DNA of 64,000 nucleotides from Winogradskyella vidalii (GTDB taxonomy: Bacteria > Bacteroidota > Bacteroidia > Flavobacteriales > Flavobacteriaceae): contig NZ_JABFDG010000003.1 of assembly GCF_013403955.1 (NCBI RefSeq), forward strand, positions 186,001 to 250,000, in the 5' to 3' direction. Shown in pieces: positions 61,498 through 64,000 of the stretch (positions are counted from its first letter, which is position 1; every line of letters begins with the position of its first letter). The notes under the pieces were generated by a model that was given only the letters and a program-made list of their open reading frames with translations, made no database searches and was not told where the DNA came from. The position numbers and the translations under genes are program-made.

Positions 61498-61887
61498 TTA
61501 AAAATACGATGAAATCTTAGCTGCTATAGCTTTAAACTCTTCAGGCTCTAGCTGTTGTTTATTGGTGAATTGTGCATCATTCATTGTGTGTAATGGAATT
61601 AAATGTACATGAGCATGTGGTACTTCTAGTCCAATGACCGTCATACCTACACGTTCGCATGGTACTGCTTTTTCTATTGCTAAAGCGACACGACGAGAAA
61701 ATTGCATCAAAGCCATATAAGTTGCTTCATCCAAATCAAAAATTTTATCAACTTCTTTTTTAGGAATACAAAGCGTGTGTCCTTTAGAGTTAGGGTTAAT
61801 ATCTAAAAACGCAAAGAAATCTTCGGTTTCAGCGACTTTGTAAGATGGTATTTCGCCTGTAATTATTTTTGTGAAGAGTGTTGCCAT
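61498..61887 (-). CDS. HIT family protein
   Basis: 129-residue histidine-triad nucleotide hydrolase. FTKIITGEIPSYKVAE opens the domain; DINPNSKGHTLCIPKKEV is the central block; the triad is VPHAHVHLIPL (H-x-H-x-H). Acts on nucleoside phosphoramidates or dinucleotides; the cellular substrate is not known. greA lies upstream in the same direction, but a terminator between them (61959-61992) separates the two. Confidence 0.94.
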   Translation of the reverse strand: MATLFTKIITGEIPSYKVAETEDFFAFLDINPNSKGHTLCIPKKEVDKIFDLDEATYMALMQFSRRVALAIEKAVPCERVGMTVIGLEVPHAHVHLIPLHTMNDAQFTNKQQLEPEEFKAIAAKISSYF

Positions 61888-61958
61888 ATCGTAATAGTAC
61901 TGTTGTAATGATTTGTTATAAGATTCTACTGCTTTTAAGCTCGGAGATTACTATAAAT

Positions 61959-61992
61959 ATAAAAAGATTCCTGTAATAAGGAATCTTTTTAT
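61959..61992 (-). terminator. Intrinsic terminator after greA
   Basis: Perfect arms ATAAAAAGATTCCT/AGGAATCTTTTTAT around a six-base loop, with T-rich sequence on the minus strand. Confidence 0.82.
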
Positions 61993-62029
61993 ACTATAAC
62001 TGTAAGAATACTGGCTTTTTAGTAAGTTG

Positions 62030-62503
62030 TTACCTAGAAATTTCTAAAATATCAAATTTCATAATACCACTTGGCACTTTAATTTCGGCTGTATCACCAA
62101 CAGATTTTCCTAATAAGCCTTTACCTATAGGCGAGTTTACAGAAATTTTACCAGAAGCTAAATCAGCTTCACTCTCGGCTACTAAAGTATAGTTCATTTC
62201 CATACCATTAGTTTGATTCTTAATTTTAACTTTAGATAAAGCTAAAACTTTAGTCAAATCTAATTGCGATTCATCAATGACTCTTGCTCCAGAAAGTGTT
62301 TCTTCCATTTTAGAAATTTTCATTTCTAACATACCTTGGGCTTCTTTAGCGGCATCATATTCTGCATTTTCACTTAAATCCCCTTTATCTCTAGCTTCTG
62401 CAATAGCTTGCGATGCTTTAGGACGCTCTACGTCTTTAAGATAGTTTAGTTCTTCTCGTAACTTTTTTAAACCTTCAGCTGTGTAATAAGATACTTTACT
62501 CAT
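62030..62503 (-). CDS. greA: Transcription elongation factor GreA
   Basis: 157 residues. The N-terminal coiled coil (YYTAEGLKKLREELNYLKDVERPKASQAIAEARDKGDLSENAEYDAAKEAQ) carries the acidic tip D-LSENAEYD that stimulates transcript cleavage by stalled RNA polymerase. The C-terminal FKBP-like domain (NSPIGKGLLGKSVGDTAEIKVPSG) is complete. Two small hairpins lie upstream (62550-62570 and 62580-62599), and a terminator lies 38 bases after the gene. Confidence 0.97.
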   Translation of the reverse strand: MSKVSYYTAEGLKKLREELNYLKDVERPKASQAIAEARDKGDLSENAEYDAAKEAQGMLEMKISKMEETLSGARVIDESQLDLTKVLALSKVKIKNQTNGMEMNYTLVAESEADLASGKISVNSPIGKGLLGKSVGDTAEIKVPSGIMKFDILEISR

Positions 62504-62549
62504 AATTTGTTCGTTAATAAATATAATCTGGTGCGTTTTTATCCAAAAG

Positions 62550-62599
62550 ATCCCGAAACAAGTTCGGGATTAAAGAAAAAATCTCGCGCTGACGAGATT
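62550..62599. repeat. Two adjacent hairpins upstream of greA, first of the CTTGT-loop family
   Basis: 62550-62570: arms ATCCCGAA and TTCGGGAT around ACAAG (CTTGT on the other strand). 62580-62599: arms AATCTCG and CGAGATT around six bases. Confidence 0.7.
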
Positions 62600-62644
62600 A
62601 CCCTACAAATATATGAAATATTTACGGTATAGTTGAATTAATTG

Positions 62645-62652
62645 TAAATTTG
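62645..62652 (+). promoter_or_regulatory. -7 promoter element (TAAATTTG) upstream of the Rieske-like lipoprotein gene
   Basis: Exact consensus about 105 bases before the GTG start. An 18-codon hydrophobic frame (62684-62740) lies between them and may be chance. Confidence 0.45.
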
Positions 62653-62757
62653 CGCTTCGAAAATTAAGCATTTTAAAGTGTAAATGAATATAATACTAAT
62701 GACAAGGATTGTGTTTTTAATCTGTTTATTTTCAAAATAATAATAAAAATTAGGCTT

Positions 62758-63189
62758 GTGAAAAAGATGTTTATAATACTTAGTAGTGTTATGATTTTTG
62801 GTTGTACCAATGATGATACGATATATAATTGTAACTATTTACTAGATGTAGGGCTTAACCTTACCGTTAATCTTAATTTTCCACAATATAATCAACTTAA
62901 TTTTATAGGTAATTCTGTTAGAGTAGAAGGCGTTGGTAATGAAGGTATAATTCTGGTTAGAGCGAATACAAGTTCTATTTTAGCTTGGGATGGTGCCGAT
63001 CCAAACCATACGCCATCAGCATGCTCAGCTATGGATATCAGTGGATTAAATGCTGTTTGTGGCTGTGAGGATGGTAATGAATATAGTTTAATTACAGGTG
63101 TGGCGCTTAACGATAATTCTCAACCCTGTACGTTAAAACCATACAGAGTTGAGCTTATCGGAAATAATACGTATTTGGTTAGTAATTAA
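62758..63189 (+). CDS. Small lipoprotein with Rieske-like fold, degenerate cluster ligands
   Basis: 143 residues, GTG start preferred because it gives the lysines before the lipobox (KKMFIILSSVMIFGC, C16). The mature part follows the Rieske domain layout: GIILVRANTSSILAWDGADPNHTPSACSAM, then NAVCGCEDGNEYSLITG, and a last strand PYRVELIGNNTYLVSN. A true Rieske site has CxH and CxxH pairs; here the first is D-P-N-H and the second C-G-C-E, so a normal 2Fe-2S cluster is unlikely. Function unknown. It overlaps the convergent TonB receptor gene by four bases. Confidence 0.7.
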   Translation: MKKMFIILSSVMIFGCTNDDTIYNCNYLLDVGLNLTVNLNFPQYNQLNFIGNSVRVEGVGNEGIILVRANTSSILAWDGADPNHTPSACSAMDISGLNAVCGCEDGNEYSLITGVALNDNSQPCTLKPYRVELIGNNTYLVSN

Positions 63190-64000
63190 AATTTCATGGT
63201 AACACCAGCTAAAAAGTTAGTGGTGGCTTGAGGATAAAAACCAGCACCCTCTTGGGTTGCAATAGTTCCTGGGTTAGACCAAGTATCATCGTATGTGTAA
63301 TAATAACCGTTAGAAAGGTACTTCACATTAAAAATATTATTGACTAAAGCAGAAATTACAATAGAGTCAAAAATAGATGTTGTTTCTATGGTATAATTAA
63401 TGTTGAAATCATTGATAAAGTAACTCTCTAGTTTAGATAATTCAGCTTCAGTATTACCCATATATTGCTCACCAACAAACTTGCTTAATAGAGCCATTTG
63501 AAGGTTTTTAATAGGTTGAAATACCACGGCATTTGAAGCCACTAATTCTGGTGAAAAAGAAATATCAGTTTTTCCTAAGTTTACTAATTCGCCATCAAAA
63601 TTAATAATGGTTTCCTTGTTTTTATTACTACTGAGTGTAACGTTAGGTTGTAAGGTTAGTTTTGGTGTTACAGGAATTATAGCTTCTAGTTCTAATCCTA
63701 AACGGTGACTTTCGCCACTGTTAGTTCTTATAGGATTACCAACATCATCCATTTGTCCTGATAATACTAATTGCTGATTGTATTGCATATAATAGGCATT
63801 AGCATTAAAGCTAAAGTTACCTTTGTTATGTCTCCAGCCTAATTCAAAATCATTAAGTTGCTCTGGTTTTATATCATTATTGCTTTCAAAATCCGTACGG
63901 TTAGGTTCTCTGTTGGCTCTAGCATATGAAAAATAAAGGTTGTTGTCGTTATTTAATTCATAGGTGATTCCAGCTTTTGGATTAAAGAACGTAAACGACT
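63186..64000 (-). CDS. TonB-dependent receptor, C-terminal part (gene continues beyond window)
   Basis: The minus-strand frame is open to the window edge, giving the last 271 codons of an outer-membrane receptor. YFSYARANREPNRTDFE and FELGWRHNKGNFSFNANAYYMQYNQQLV are barrel strands typical of siderophore/vitamin-type receptors, not of the SusC-like class. NNIFNVKYLSNGYYYTYDD precedes the terminal strand, which ends NFLAGVTMKF with the aromatic residue needed for barrel assembly. The plug and signal peptide are outside. Internal ATG 63788 is not the real start. Confidence 0.88.
   Translation of the reverse strand, partial: SFTFFNPKAGITYELNNDNNLYFSYARANREPNRTDFESNNDIKPEQLNDFELGWRHNKGNFSFNANAYYMQYNQQLVLSGQMDDVGNPIRTNSGESHRLGLELEAIIPVTPKLTLQPNVTLSSNKNKETIINFDGELVNLGKTDISFSPELVASNAVVFQPIKNLQMALLSKFVGEQYMGNTEAELSKLESYFINDFNINYTIETTSIFDSIVISALVNNIFNVKYLSNGYYYTYDDTWSNPGTIATQEGAGFYPQATTNFLAGVTMKF

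Noticed and set aside
62684..62740. 18-codon hydrophobic frame after a -7 element
   Set aside because: Too short and featureless to separate from chance; no terminator structure indicating a leader peptide.

Overview
The window is a chromosomal segment of a marine-type member of the Flavobacteriaceae (Bacteroidota). The evidence is low G+C DNA, TAnnTTTG-type -7 promoter elements, A-rich start regions without Shine-Dalgarno sequences, type IX secretion sorting domains, the gliding genes gldD and gldE, GLPGLI proteins, many TonB-dependent outer-membrane proteins, and the family-typical order mutY-ssb-gldE-gldD. Species cannot be fixed from the sequence alone. No rRNA, tRNA, CRISPR array, prophage or insertion sequence was recognised.

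Layout. 1-9.9 kb: the 3' end of a T9SS cargo gene, ileS, a DksA/TraR-like gene, a secreted adhesin-like protein, lspA and a 1250-residue gliding-type (CHU_C) surface protein. 9.9-12.8 kb (minus strand): a tight operon of a RimB-type protease, rimK, an aspartoacylase-like enzyme and 5-formyl-THF cyclo-ligase. 12.9-17 kb: uvrC and a patatin-barrel phospholipase. 17.1-23.2 kb (minus strand) is the clearest accessory region: three GLPGLI genes (one with an in-frame stop), one complete and one truncated outer-membrane beta-barrel gene, and two tiny secreted proteins. 23.6-31.5 kb: aromatic amino acid catabolism (hmgA, hppD, tryptophan 2,3-dioxygenase) with envelope proteins, an M23 peptidase and pgi. 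31.7-39 kb: two paralogous TonB-dependent receptors, the second broken by an in-frame TAA, and a choice-of-anchor-J lipoprotein. 39-42.6 kb (minus strand): gldD, gldE, ssb, mutY. 42.7-45.2 kb: HU, a 29-residue basic protein and RNase G. 45.4-51.1 kb (minus strand): a zinc metallopeptidase, alanine dehydrogenase, a membrane protein and leuS. 51.4-56.1 kb: ftsX, a thioredoxin-like lipoprotein, a DUF3098 protein, uppP, truB and a TonB-C-like protein. 56.2-64 kb: short divergent units (thioredoxin-like, tag, aat, DUF3127, flavin reductase, sensor kinase, HIT, greA, a Rieske-like lipoprotein) and the 3' end of another TonB-dependent receptor.

How the genes relate. Most are housekeeping or envelope functions. 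LspA matures the lipoproteins encoded here (GldD, the thioredoxin-like and anchor-J lipoproteins). GldD and GldE belong to the gliding/T9SS apparatus that exports CHU_C and type-A sorted proteins such as those at the left of the window. HppD and HmgA are consecutive tyrosine-degradation enzymes.

The most unusual points are the decaying GLPGLI/outer-membrane-protein array, the in-frame TAA codons in two otherwise intact genes, a TonB-receptor pair with a shared upstream element at identical spacing, an extra block in LeuRS before KMSKS, promoters abutting start codons (possible leaderless mRNAs), a dispersed hairpin family with compensatory stem changes, a candidate small RNA near 58.3 kb, and an SSB-type acidic tail on a DUF3127 protein.
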